Positions 1-5,925 of a stretch of 8,526 nt of DNA are shown here, in pieces. A program made the translations under genes and the position numbers. The stretch lies in the NCBI GenBank assembly GCA_023230755.1, contig JALNWS010000173.1, forward strand, positions 1 to 8,526, written 5' to 3'. Numbering within the stretch: position 1 is the stretch's first letter; every line of letters starts with the position of its first letter. This stretch comes from Azoarcus sp. Lineage in GTDB: Bacteria; Pseudomonadota; Gammaproteobacteria; Burkholderiales; Rhodocyclaceae. The notes below the pieces were generated by a model that ran no database searches, had not been told where the DNA came from, and worked only from the letters and a program-made list of their open reading frames with translations.

Positions 1-290
1 ATGTCTTTCTGCTCACCTACGCGATCTTTGGCTTTTCGCTGGGTGCGTGGCTCACCAGCTACATTTCGACACCAGGCGCACTCAGCGCCGTTCTTCCGTG
101 GCTGTTCCCGGTTGCGGCAGTCTTTGACGCCGCAGAGAACGTCCTGCATCAGAAGTTCGTGTCGGCAGATCCGGGCAGCCAACCGGAAGTGCTATTTATC
201 ACCGCAGGGGTGGCTGCGTCCGTAAAGTGGCTGCTCCTGCTCTCATTTGTTCCAGTCGCTGCAGTTGCCGCGTTCGCAAACGCGGCGTGA
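1..290 (+). CDS. Integral membrane protein, C-terminal part (5' truncated by window)
   Basis: An open frame enters from the left edge (first full codon at base 3) and runs 95 codons to a TGA at 288-290. The translation is strongly hydrophobic: about residues 1-17, 28-42 and 65-91 of the fragment could each cross the membrane. Between them lies a polar stretch starting FDAAENVLHQKF, followed by an acidic/Pro-rich loop (SADPGSQPE). The Asp-Ala-Ala-Glu-Asn motif at the end of a helix looks like a conserved feature, but I cannot name the family. The other two forward frames of this stretch give Arg/Ser-rich protein without such character, which supports this frame. The start codon lies outside the window. 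A short hairpin follows the stop by 21 bases. Confidence 0.75.
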   Translation, partial: VFLLTYAIFGFSLGAWLTSYISTPGALSAVLPWLFPVAAVFDAAENVLHQKFVSADPGSQPEVLFITAGVAASVKWLLLLSFVPVAAVAAFANAA

Positions 291-311
291 GTCTTCGGCA
301 TATCGAAAAGG

Positions 312-331
312 GGGCGAGTTCATTCGCCCTT
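312..331 (+). terminator. Possible weak terminator hairpin
   Basis: GGGCGA (312-317) pairs with TCGCCC (324-329) across a 6-base loop, 21 bases after the stop of the upstream membrane protein; two G-T pairs could extend the stem. Only two T residues follow, so intrinsic termination is not convincing. Confidence 0.3.
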
Positions 332-449
332 GCGACAGATTGGGGACGGACTCGACTCATTTCGCTCAAACGCGCAGGCTGCCAGATCATGACGTACCAA
401 CACGATATGGATGACTGCTCGGCGCCGCACCCGCAATATCATTCCGTGA

Positions 450-470
450 GATCAATGGGGTCTGACTCAA
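450..470 (+). repeat. Dispersed intergenic repeat, copy 1 (divergent)
   Basis: Bases 453-470 match the window's repeat consensus CAAAGGGGTCAGAGTCGA at 14 of 18 positions, and the three bases before it (GAT) are also shared with copy 2. The copy lies 20 bases before the DUF3175 start codon, in the same orientation as copy 2 at 819-839 just beyond that gene. No partner arm is seen nearby. It is the most diverged of the four copies. Confidence 0.5.
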
Positions 471-489
471 TGCCCCCGGAACTCCCGCC

Positions 490-810
490 ATGCCTCGCGT
501 AAAGCCTTCAACCGCAGTCCGCCCCGCCAAGGCACAGTGGTCCCAGCAAATCACGCAGGACAGCAACGCCCTTGATCTTGAGTCCGGCGTTTTCACTCTG
601 GAGGATCCGGTCGAGATCGCTCAATCACTCAAGCGGTCGGCGGAAGCAAGCCAGCGTCTCAAGTCCACCCCGTTTCGGGCAGCGATGTCGATGCTTTGCT
701 TCTATATCAACCGCGCCGGAAACCAGCTCTCCGACACGCAGCGCGCTCGACTCGAATCGGCAAAAGACGAACTCCGCGTGCTGTTCGGCCGACCGCGCCG
801 CGGAGAATGA
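490..810 (+). CDS. DUF3175 family protein
   Basis: A 106-residue soluble protein that I recognise as DUF3175, a small family of unknown function found across proteobacteria. The family core is visible: a tryptophan at 17 leading into the SNALDLESGVFTLEDP stretch (25-40), then SLKRSAEAS (46-54), PFRAAMSML (61-69), FYINRAGNQL (71-80) and a helical RARLESAKDELRVLFGR ending (85-101). This covers the family's usual full length. The first ~16 residues are basic and Pro/Ala-rich, as often seen before the core. The ATG at 490 has no good Shine-Dalgarno sequence. The TGA stop is inside a palindromic pair (808-823). The gene is flanked by copies 1 and 2 of the dispersed repeat. No catalytic residues or partner are known to me. 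Confidence 0.88.
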   Translation: MPRVKPSTAVRPAKAQWSQQITQDSNALDLESGVFTLEDPVEIAQSLKRSAEASQRLKSTPFRAAMSMLCFYINRAGNQLSDTQRARLESAKDELRVLFGRPRRGE

Positions 811-818
811 TCAAACGT

Positions 819-873
819 GATCAAAGAGGTCCGAGTCGATTGAAATGCCCGTTCGACTCTGCCCCCTTTGACC
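819..873. repeat. REP-like imperfect hairpin (repeat copies 2 and 3, inverted)
   Basis: Two 21-base arms, 819-839 and 853-873, are reverse complements at 17 of 21 positions and are separated by a 13-base loop. The inner 7 bp (GAGTCGA with TCGACTC) pair perfectly. Both arms are copies of the dispersed repeat with consensus CAAAGGGGTCAGAGTCGA (16/18 and 17/18 matches). The element starts 9 bases after the DUF3175 stop. Structure, size and intergenic position fit REP-type palindromes; family membership is inference. It could also act as a transcript 3'-end stabiliser. Confidence 0.6.
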
Positions 874-909
874 GCCCCCACTGACTGAACCCGCTGATGC
901 GCACCACCC

Positions 910-1101
910 ATGACACTTGGGCTACGATATGCCCCATGCCGCTCCGATACGCAGGTGACACATCCATGGTTTGATCCCCGAAACTACGGATGTCAGAAGT
1001 TGGGCGAACTCGTACGCAAACAACCCTATATTGAAATCAAGGAAGTCTCGGCTGGCGACGGTTCGGCCATCGTCCATTTGCATGTGCGCCCCATAGCCTG
1101 A
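910..1101 (+). pseudogene. Remnant of OST-HTH/LOTUS domain protein (C-terminal end)
   Basis: The frame from ATG 910 gives 63 residues. From about residue 20 it reads WFDPRNYGCQKLGELVRKQP, then a strand-like region YIEIKEVSAGDGSAIVHLHV. This closely resembles the last ~40 residues of the OST-HTH/LOTUS domain found behind NYN (LabA/DUF88-type) nuclease domains, where FDPRNYG-x-KL-x-x-LV is typical. The preceding ~19 residues do not resemble the first half of that domain. Frames read upstream from 874 contain stops or no related sequence, and no Shine-Dalgarno sequence precedes ATG 910 or the in-frame GTG 955. The simplest reading is a truncated gene whose 5' part is lost. The break lies close to the REP-like hairpin at 819-873. 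A genuine small protein is possible but less likely. Confidence 0.55.
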
Positions 1102-1110
1102 TTACCATGT

Positions 1111-1162
1111 GCGTCCGCTGCGTTAAGCCGACTCAGGCGGCGTCGACCAAGTCCGCGGACGC
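1111..1162. repeat. Inverted repeat upstream of EamA gene
   Basis: GCGTCCGC begins at 1111 and its complement GCGGACGC ends at 1162, separated by 36 bases; the right arm overlaps the perfect palindrome GTCCGCGGAC (1151-1160). It lies between the LOTUS-like remnant and the EamA start, so it could be a regulatory or terminator-like structure. In GC-rich DNA it may be chance. Confidence 0.25.
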
Positions 1163-1189
1163 GCAGCGACTGGTGTTATAGCATCTGCC

Positions 1190-2059
1190 ATGAATACAAC
1201 CGCTTTTGGCCTCGTCGTTACCGGTGCACTACTGCATGCAATCTGGAACCTGTGCGCGAAAAAGGCCTCAGGCGGTCTGCCATTCGTATGGCTGTTTGGA
1301 ATCGTAAGCCTCGTTGTGTCCTTCCCCTTCGGATGGGTCGCCTGGTCCGAACACGCGCACCAACTCAGCTTTCAGGCATGGGTCGCCATCGCTGCCAGCG
1401 CGGTCGTGCATGGGGGATATTCGCTTGTGCTGCAGAAGGGCTATCGTGAAAGCGACTTTTCGATTGTTTACCCATTGGCACGTGGAACGGGGCCTTTGTT
1501 CGCCGTGCTCGGTGCGATCATCGTTCTGGGTGAAGCACCCAGTCTGCGCGGCTGGCTGGGTATCCTCTCGATTCTGACCGGCATTTTCCTGATTTCCGGT
1601 GCGGCGCAGGCACTTCTCGTCCCGTCACCGACGGCCCGGGCGGGCCTGCTGTGGGGCGCCATCACAGGGCTGTTCATAGCCGGCTACACCGTCATTGACG
1701 GTTGGGCAATCAAGGCACTCGGTATTGCACCCGTGCTCTACTACGTTCTGGTCCTCGCCTTGCGCACCGCCATGCTTGCGCCGCAGGCACTCCGCAACCC
1801 TGACAGCCTCCGCACTCAATGGTCTGCGAACGGCCGCTACATCGTTGCGGTCGGGGTACTGTCGCCTCTGGCATACGTTCTGGTCCTGTTCGCGCTGACA
1901 ATCGCACCACTGAGTTACGTTGCGCCAGTTCGCGAACTCTCCATGCTGCTCGGCGTTCTGTTTGGCGCCAAGTTGCTGCGCGAGTCATTTTCGCTATCGC
2001 GTGGCATCGGTACGGCGTGCATGGTCGCAGGTGTCGTGCTGCTGGCCGGCATTCAGTGA
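1190..2059 (+). CDS. EamA/DMT-superfamily transporter
   Basis: A 289-residue, highly hydrophobic protein with about ten predicted membrane helices arranged as two five-helix halves, the standard plan and length for EamA (drug/metabolite transporter) proteins of the inner membrane. Visible family features are an early ALLHAIWN helix (13-20), YPLARGTGPLF (94-104) running into a helix that ends in LGE (113-115), and in the second half PVRELSMLLGVLFGAKLLRE (246-265), the equivalent end-of-helix motif with its Arg-Glu. Members export amino acids, metabolites or toxic compounds; the substrate cannot be told here. The ATG at 1190 is chosen because the first helix begins right after it. No clear Shine-Dalgarno sequence is present, although TTATAG lies close upstream and could be part of a promoter. 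The gene converges on the hydrolase gene. Confidence 0.9.
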   Translation: MNTTAFGLVVTGALLHAIWNLCAKKASGGLPFVWLFGIVSLVVSFPFGWVAWSEHAHQLSFQAWVAIAASAVVHGGYSLVLQKGYRESDFSIVYPLARGTGPLFAVLGAIIVLGEAPSLRGWLGILSILTGIFLISGAAQALLVPSPTARAGLLWGAITGLFIAGYTVIDGWAIKALGIAPVLYYVLVLALRTAMLAPQALRNPDSLRTQWSANGRYIVAVGVLSPLAYVLVLFALTIAPLSYVAPVRELSMLLGVLFGAKLLRESFSLSRGIGTACMVAGVVLLAGIQ

Positions 2060-2067
2060 GGGCGCAA

Positions 2068-2101
2068 AAGGACCAAACGGGGCGAGACGCCACGGGTCCT
2101 T
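2068..2101. terminator. Probable bidirectional terminator between convergent genes
   Basis: AAGGACC (2068-2074) pairs with GGTCCTT (2095-2101), and an inner hairpin GGCG-AGA-CGCC (2081-2091) sits inside the loop. It lies 9 bases after the EamA stop and 10 bases from the stop of the minus-strand hydrolase, the expected place for a shared terminator. T/A runs are very short on both sides, so its strength is uncertain. Confidence 0.45.
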
Positions 2102-2110
2102 GTCAGCGCT

Positions 2111-2761
2111 TCAGCCGGGACGAGAGAAGCAACCTGTTTCGAGAAACGCCCTCACCGCCCGATGGCATGAGCGGCTGACAAGCATCGCGGAGTGCCCCAG
2201 GCGCAGATCGATGTGATCGTGCAGGCCGTCGATGCGGGTTTCGGCGACGCTCACCACGCCGTCGTTGGGGCGGCCGAGACCGGGGAAGATCACCCCTGCA
2301 CCAAAGCTGCGCGTCCCCGCAAGCATCCCCACTTCGACGCCTTCGGGAATCACGCCGGGTGCCGCCATCCATTGTCCAAGCACCCGTCCGGTGATCCATC
2401 GCAGCAAAGGAATCTTCCGCAACACGCGTGCGCAGTGGGAGCCGGCCACCGGCGTGCCCAGCAGCACCACCCTTCCGATCCGCGCATCGCGCCCTTGGGC
2501 GAGCATCGCCAGGATCACCAGACCGCCCTGACTGTGCCCCACAAGGTGAATCGGCTCCCCCCCGATTGCCGCAACGCACCGCGCCAACGCCCTGGCATTG
2601 TCAGCCAGCCCCCTGCGCACAGAGGGATAGGAGAAGGTCTCCACCCGGTAGCCGGCCGCTTCGAACCAGCGCCGATGAAGTGCGAACACGATGCCGTGCA
2701 TCCACAGACCGTGGACCAGCACAACCGTGGCGCGCGAGGATGGTGGGGTTTCGTGTGACAT
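2111..2761 (-). CDS. Alpha/beta hydrolase (lipase/PGAP1-like esterase)
   Basis: A 216-residue alpha/beta-hydrolase. The oxyanion-hole motif HGLW is at 17-20 after the first strand (TVVLVHG), the nucleophile elbow GHSQGG is at 75-80 with Ser77, and the likely acid and base are Asp167 (in PNDGVVSV) and His190 (in LGHSAML). All three triad positions are present in the right order, so the enzyme is probably active on an ester or lipid substrate; which one is unknown. No signal peptide is seen from this start. I chose ATG 2761 because it begins just before the first core strand. The frame stays open further upstream, and ATG 2803 has a better Shine-Dalgarno sequence (GAGG), giving 14 more residues of low-complexity, non-family sequence. 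It is the only complete minus-strand gene here, divergent from the DUF488 gene and convergent with the transporter. Confidence 0.85.
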   Translation of the reverse strand: MSHETPPSSRATVVLVHGLWMHGIVFALHRRWFEAAGYRVETFSYPSVRRGLADNARALARCVAAIGGEPIHLVGHSQGGLVILAMLAQGRDARIGRVVLLGTPVAGSHCARVLRKIPLLRWITGRVLGQWMAAPGVIPEGVEVGMLAGTRSFGAGVIFPGLGRPNDGVVSVAETRIDGLHDHIDLRLGHSAMLVSRSCHRAVRAFLETGCFSRPG

Positions 2762-2978
2762 GACAGACGCAGCATAACGTATGCCATGCCCGCCGCAGAC
2801 CATCGCCTGCCTCGTTTCGCGTCGCGCAGGAGCCGCAACCCCATGCCGCGCTCGGGCGGACGAAGACCGCTGAGCCACCGCTTTGCGATATCCAGAATGA
2901 AGCCATACACTGCCGACGAACGCATGGGGCCTTGGTCGGCTTCGTACGCGACGTCTTCATCCAGAGGGCAGGGATATC

Positions 2979-3365
2979 ATGGGAATCCGGGTTGTTCGTT
3001 TGGGCACGCAACGGGCTGAAGGGGAAGGAACACGCATCGGCACGGTAAGGCGTCCCCCGCGCGGCGTGCGCAAAAGCGACTTCGCATCGCAGGACTGGTA
3101 TGACGTGTGGCTGCCCAACCTCGCTCCGAGCGCTGAACTCGTCAAGTTGGCCCTTGCGGCTGAATCGGAGAAGGACTGGAACATATTCGCCAGGAAATAC
3201 CGCGCTGAAATGGCCGATTCGGAGAAGAGCCGGGTGCTTGATCTCCTCGCGGCACTGTCTCATGACGGCAGTTTTTCGGTCGGCTGCTACTGCGAGAATG
3301 AAGCGCGTTGTCACCGCTCCGTGTTGAGAGCGCTTCTGGAAGAGCGCGGCGCCAAGTTTGACTGA
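2979..3365 (+). CDS. DUF488 family protein
   Basis: A 128-residue protein with the hallmarks of the DUF488 family: RIGTVRRPPRGVRKSDF (19-35) and DVWLPNLAPS (42-51), then the C-terminal signature CYCENEARCHRSVLRALL (103-120). Cys103, Cys105, Cys111, His112 and Arg113 form the conserved cluster that gives the family a possible metal- or thiol-based active site. Length is close to that of other members of this shorter DUF488 subgroup. Biochemical function is not established. A purine-rich AGGGCAGGGA (2965-2974) just before ATG 2979 supports the start. It is transcribed away from the hydrolase gene, with 217 bases between them that should hold promoters for both, though I see no convincing -35/-10 pair. 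Confidence 0.9.
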   Translation: MGIRVVRLGTQRAEGEGTRIGTVRRPPRGVRKSDFASQDWYDVWLPNLAPSAELVKLALAAESEKDWNIFARKYRAEMADSEKSRVLDLLAALSHDGSFSVGCYCENEARCHRSVLRALLEERGAKFD

Positions 3366-3367
3366 GG

Positions 3368-3397
3368 CAGGCGGCGGCGAACCCGCGTGGACGCCTG
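3368..3397 (+). terminator. Possible terminator after DUF488 gene
   Basis: CAGGCG (3368-3373) pairs with CGCCTG (3392-3397), enclosing a small GCGG/CCGC hairpin, beginning 3 bases after the stop. No T-run follows, so it is a weak candidate; the rest of the gap to 3614 shows no further clear signal. Confidence 0.25.
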
Positions 3398-3614
3398 GTG
3401 CAATCGCGCCTGACACCCTGATGCTCGAAATCCGCGTGCGCCAAGCAGCTTGAACCGCCAGCCACCTGAACACGGATCGCAGTGGTTCGATTACAGCACC
3501 CTTCATGACGGCGCGGAACCGATGTAGGCGTAATGTACGGCCTTTAACGCTTCATCGCGCCCTAACCCGTATCAACAAGCGACCTTCGACTGCAGGGTCA
3601 CAACAAGGCCCGCC

Positions 3615-4214
3615 ATGAACCCCAGAATTCAGGAACTCGCCAAACGGATCCGCAGGCTTGAAGACGAGATCGAAAATGAACTGCAGCGCAGGCGGGCTGA
3701 ACTCAATGCCGACTTCGAGAACAAACGCATCCGTTTCGAACAGGACGTGCTCGAACAACAACGGCGCTTCAAGACGGGCCTGCTCAGATATGTGCTCGGC
3801 GCCCGCCTGCGAAACATCATCACCGCCCCCATCATCTATGCGGTCATTGTCCCGCTGCTGCTGACCGATATCGCCGTTACCCTGTATCAGTTCATCTGTT
3901 TCCCGCTCTACGGCATCGCACGCGTGCGGCGACGGGACTATCTGGTCTTCGACCGCTCCCACCTCGGCTATCTCAACCTGATCGAAAAGATCAACTGCGC
4001 TTACTGTTCATACGGAAACGGGCTCGCGGCCTATATCCGCGAGGTGCTCGGGCGCACGGAAAAGTTCTGGTGTCCGATCAAGCACTCCCGTCGGGTCCTC
4101 CAGGCTCATCCTCATTACGGCGGATTCATCGACTTTGGCGATGGAGAGGCCTATCGGCGGGAGTTGAAGGCCTTGCGTGAGGAGTTGGCGGGAATTAAGG
4201 AGGATGAATCCTAG
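3615..4214 (+). CDS. Coiled-coil membrane protein with Cys-His cluster (unknown function)
   Basis: A 199-residue protein with three parts. Residues 1-55 are a charged, heptad-like helix (coiled coil). About 68-100 is a long hydrophobic stretch, enough for one long helix or a short hairpin. The rest is a soluble domain with NCAYCSYGNGLAAYIRE (127-143) and RTEKFWCPIKHSRR (147-160). Cys128, Cys131, Cys153 and His157 look like metal-ligand candidates. I recognise the YLN-x-x-E-K-x-NC-x-YC and WCPI-x-H pattern from uncharacterised proteins in other bacteria, so the domain is probably a conserved family rather than an orphan. Arg-rich segments border the hydrophobic stretch on both sides, which favours a membrane hairpin with both ends in the cytoplasm (inference). 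AAGG at 3605-3608 supports ATG 3615. The C-terminus (175-195) is again a charged helix. Confidence 0.85.
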   Translation: MNPRIQELAKRIRRLEDEIENELQRRRAELNADFENKRIRFEQDVLEQQRRFKTGLLRYVLGARLRNIITAPIIYAVIVPLLLTDIAVTLYQFICFPLYGIARVRRRDYLVFDRSHLGYLNLIEKINCAYCSYGNGLAAYIREVLGRTEKFWCPIKHSRRVLQAHPHYGGFIDFGDGEAYRRELKALREELAGIKEDES

Positions 4215-4315
4215 GCGGGTTCGAATACCGGAGAGTTGTTCTGAACAAACGGTGGGAAATTACGCAAGAGATCATCCATCAAGCCCATGAAAGAGATTTT
4301 GCAAAAGGAGCAGAC

Positions 4316-4831
4316 ATGCCGAATGCGTCGAACGACCCCAATCGTCATTTCAGATTTCACATGCCGTTCTCTCATCTTTTTTCGGTTTTCGGCGACGACT
4401 GGTTTTCGCTGAAGGCCGAGGCCTTTGCAAGATTCTTTGGGACGCCCTTGTTTCTGATATCGCAGACCGTAGTGGTTGCGGCGTGGATCACATTGAATGT
4501 AATGGGGGTCGCAAAATTCGACCTTTATCCGTTCATCTTGCTGAATCTGGCATTCAGCCTTCAGGCCGCCTATGCAGCGCCATTGATCCTTCTCGCGCAA
4601 ACAAGGCAGGCGGACAGAGACAAAGCGCACGCGGAGGCAGACGCACTTCATCGCGAGGCTCTCGCCTCAGCCAGCGAACAGCGTGCTTCGATTGCAAGCG
4701 AGCAGACAGCTCAATTACTTGAATTGATGGAGCAAAATACCCGGCTCACGGAAGTAACCAAGACGCTCAGTGAAAGAATCGAGGTGCTGACCGAGGAAAT
4801 TCACAGAAAGTTTGTTGGCACGCCCAGGTGA
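4316..4831 (+). CDS. DUF1003 family membrane protein with coiled-coil tail
   Basis: A 171-residue protein of the DUF1003 family (function unknown). The family core is residues 35-103: two membrane helices (about 43-63 and 70-95), the second starting with the characteristic DLYPFILLNLAFSLQAAYAA (69-88) and ending in APLILLAQTRQADRDK (88-103), the conserved juxtamembrane Gln/Arg/Asp segment. After it, residues 104-165 form a long Ala/Glu/Gln-rich helix, likely a coiled coil and cytoplasmic. The first 30 residues are polar with an aromatic-rich stretch (HFRFHMPFSHLF). AAGGAG at 4305-4310, 5 bases before ATG 4316, is the best ribosome-binding site in the window and fixes the start. It lies 101 bases after the Cys-His membrane protein on the same strand. 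Confidence 0.88.
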   Translation: MPNASNDPNRHFRFHMPFSHLFSVFGDDWFSLKAEAFARFFGTPLFLISQTVVVAAWITLNVMGVAKFDLYPFILLNLAFSLQAAYAAPLILLAQTRQADRDKAHAEADALHREALASASEQRASIASEQTAQLLELMEQNTRLTEVTKTLSERIEVLTEEIHRKFVGTPR

Positions 4832-5058
4832 ATCCCGCCCCGTGCCTGCTCGGCCCATGCAATGCCTGGCTGGCATACGAAAGGTCAAGCATGCGCCATT
4901 GAACCTGGAGCCGCTGCGGCCGCGTCTTGCATTCGAACGCTCCCAACCTAGACTGAGCACATGGCACAGCTGCAATGAATCAGGTACGACCCGGCTTCGT
5001 CCTTTCCACCTTGTAGTGCGTGCTTTGAGGGCATCCCAAGCCAGGACAGGGAGGACCG

Positions 5059-5790
5059 ATGGACGACAAGGAAGCCAGTACCGGTGGGCGTTCACTTTTA
5101 TCCGCGTGGAAAGATGTGGTTTCGCTGCTGCGCGACACGCTGCTGCTTTGTCTGGGCGTTCTTCTGATCATCTTCCCCACTACATTCAACGACATCCTGG
5201 TTGGCGCCGGCTTTGAGGAAGGCAGCGTAGTGGGCTTCAAATGGAAATCGCGCCTCGTTGAAGCAGATCAGGCGTTGAAGGATGCGCGCGCGAGCATCAC
5301 CGACTTGAGCATTCAGAACGAAAAGCTGTCGGAAGCGCTGATCAAGGCGCAGGCGACGATCAATGACCCTGCCGAAAATGAAAAGCTGGCCGCGCTCCAG
5401 GACGAGAACAACAGGCTCAAGCTCACATCAGAAAAAATTGAGGCCAGCGTACAGGCCACGATCGCCTCCAATGCCACCCTCGTCGAAAAGGCACAGACAT
5501 CCATCGGTACGGCCAGCCAATGGGGGGTTGTCTATGGCGGAGATACCACCATTGCAGGCGCCCAGTACGAAACCGGCCCGATCGCCACAAAGCTGGGGCT
5601 CCCGAACACAGGCATCTACCTTCGACAGGGGTCCTACCGCAGCGTGGCGCTCGCATCCACCAGGGCGGAAGCCGATCAGTTGCTCTATCTGGCCAAGCGT
5701 CGCCGAAGTGATGCCTATGTTGTCGATATGGCCAGATGGTGCCCGCAATCGACGCAAATCGCGGATGTCCATGAATGCCTGACCCCCTAG
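5059..5790 (+). CDS. Membrane-anchored coiled-coil protein with SPOR-like C-terminal domain
   Basis: A 243-residue protein. Residues 1-26 are a short polar/basic cytoplasmic end, 27-49 a membrane helix, and 63-147 a long heptad-rich coiled coil (LVEADQALKDARASITDL and onward). The rest (155-230) forms a compact domain: WGVVYGGDTTIAGAQYE (155-171), TGIYLRQGSYRSVALASTRA (184-203), LLYLAKRRRSDAYVV (208-222), WCPQ (227-230). This alternation of strands and helices, with an early Ala-rich helix and a ...YRSV...A...L pattern, resembles a SPOR-type domain, which in known proteins binds septal peptidoglycan. The assignment is by eye only. With the N-terminus inside, the domain would be periplasmic, where Cys228 and Cys240 could form a disulphide. 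AGGGAGG at 5048-5054 supports ATG 5059. Confidence 0.82.
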   Translation: MDDKEASTGGRSLLSAWKDVVSLLRDTLLLCLGVLLIIFPTTFNDILVGAGFEEGSVVGFKWKSRLVEADQALKDARASITDLSIQNEKLSEALIKAQATINDPAENEKLAALQDENNRLKLTSEKIEASVQATIASNATLVEKAQTSIGTASQWGVVYGGDTTIAGAQYETGPIATKLGLPNTGIYLRQGSYRSVALASTRAEADQLLYLAKRRRSDAYVVDMARWCPQSTQIADVHECLTP

Positions 5791-5813
5791 CCGCGTAAAA
5801 CCGGCGGAATCAA

Positions 5814-5834
5814 TCGACTCTGAACCCTTTGATC
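5814..5834 (-). repeat. Dispersed intergenic repeat, copy 4
   Basis: Read on the minus strand, this matches the repeat consensus CAAAGGGGTCAGAGTCGA at 17 of 18 positions, and the next three bases fit GATC as in copy 2. It sits 24 bases after the stop of the SPOR-like gene, in the 135-base gap before the next gene. Unlike copies 2 and 3 it has no evident inverted partner beside it. Confidence 0.55.
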
Positions 5835-5925
5835 CCTTGATCGCCCTACCGTTCGCCCGGCCAGGTCGAAGGACGTATCGACGGGCTCTGATATGCTTTC
5901 GCCGACACGACATTGAAGGTCGACG

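Noticed and set aside
1..225. Frame 1 open frame starting with ATG at base 1
   Set aside because: Its Ser/Arg-rich translation is a shadow; frame 3 of the same bases gives a coherent membrane protein with a stop at 288-290.
2601..3506. Long open frame on the minus strand (301 codons)
   Set aside because: It overlaps the hydrolase in another frame and runs antisense to the DUF488 gene; its translation is low-complexity and unlike a folded protein.
4215..4232. GGGTTCGAATACCGG, resembling a tRNA T-arm
   Set aside because: Only three stem pairs form around the loop, and no acceptor stem, anticodon arm or D-arm can be found around it; the upstream part is coding sequence.
4812..5216. Plus-strand open frame across the gap before the SPOR-like gene
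   Set aside because: It overlaps the starts and ends of two better genes in other frames and its sequence is Arg/Pro-rich with no recognisable pattern.
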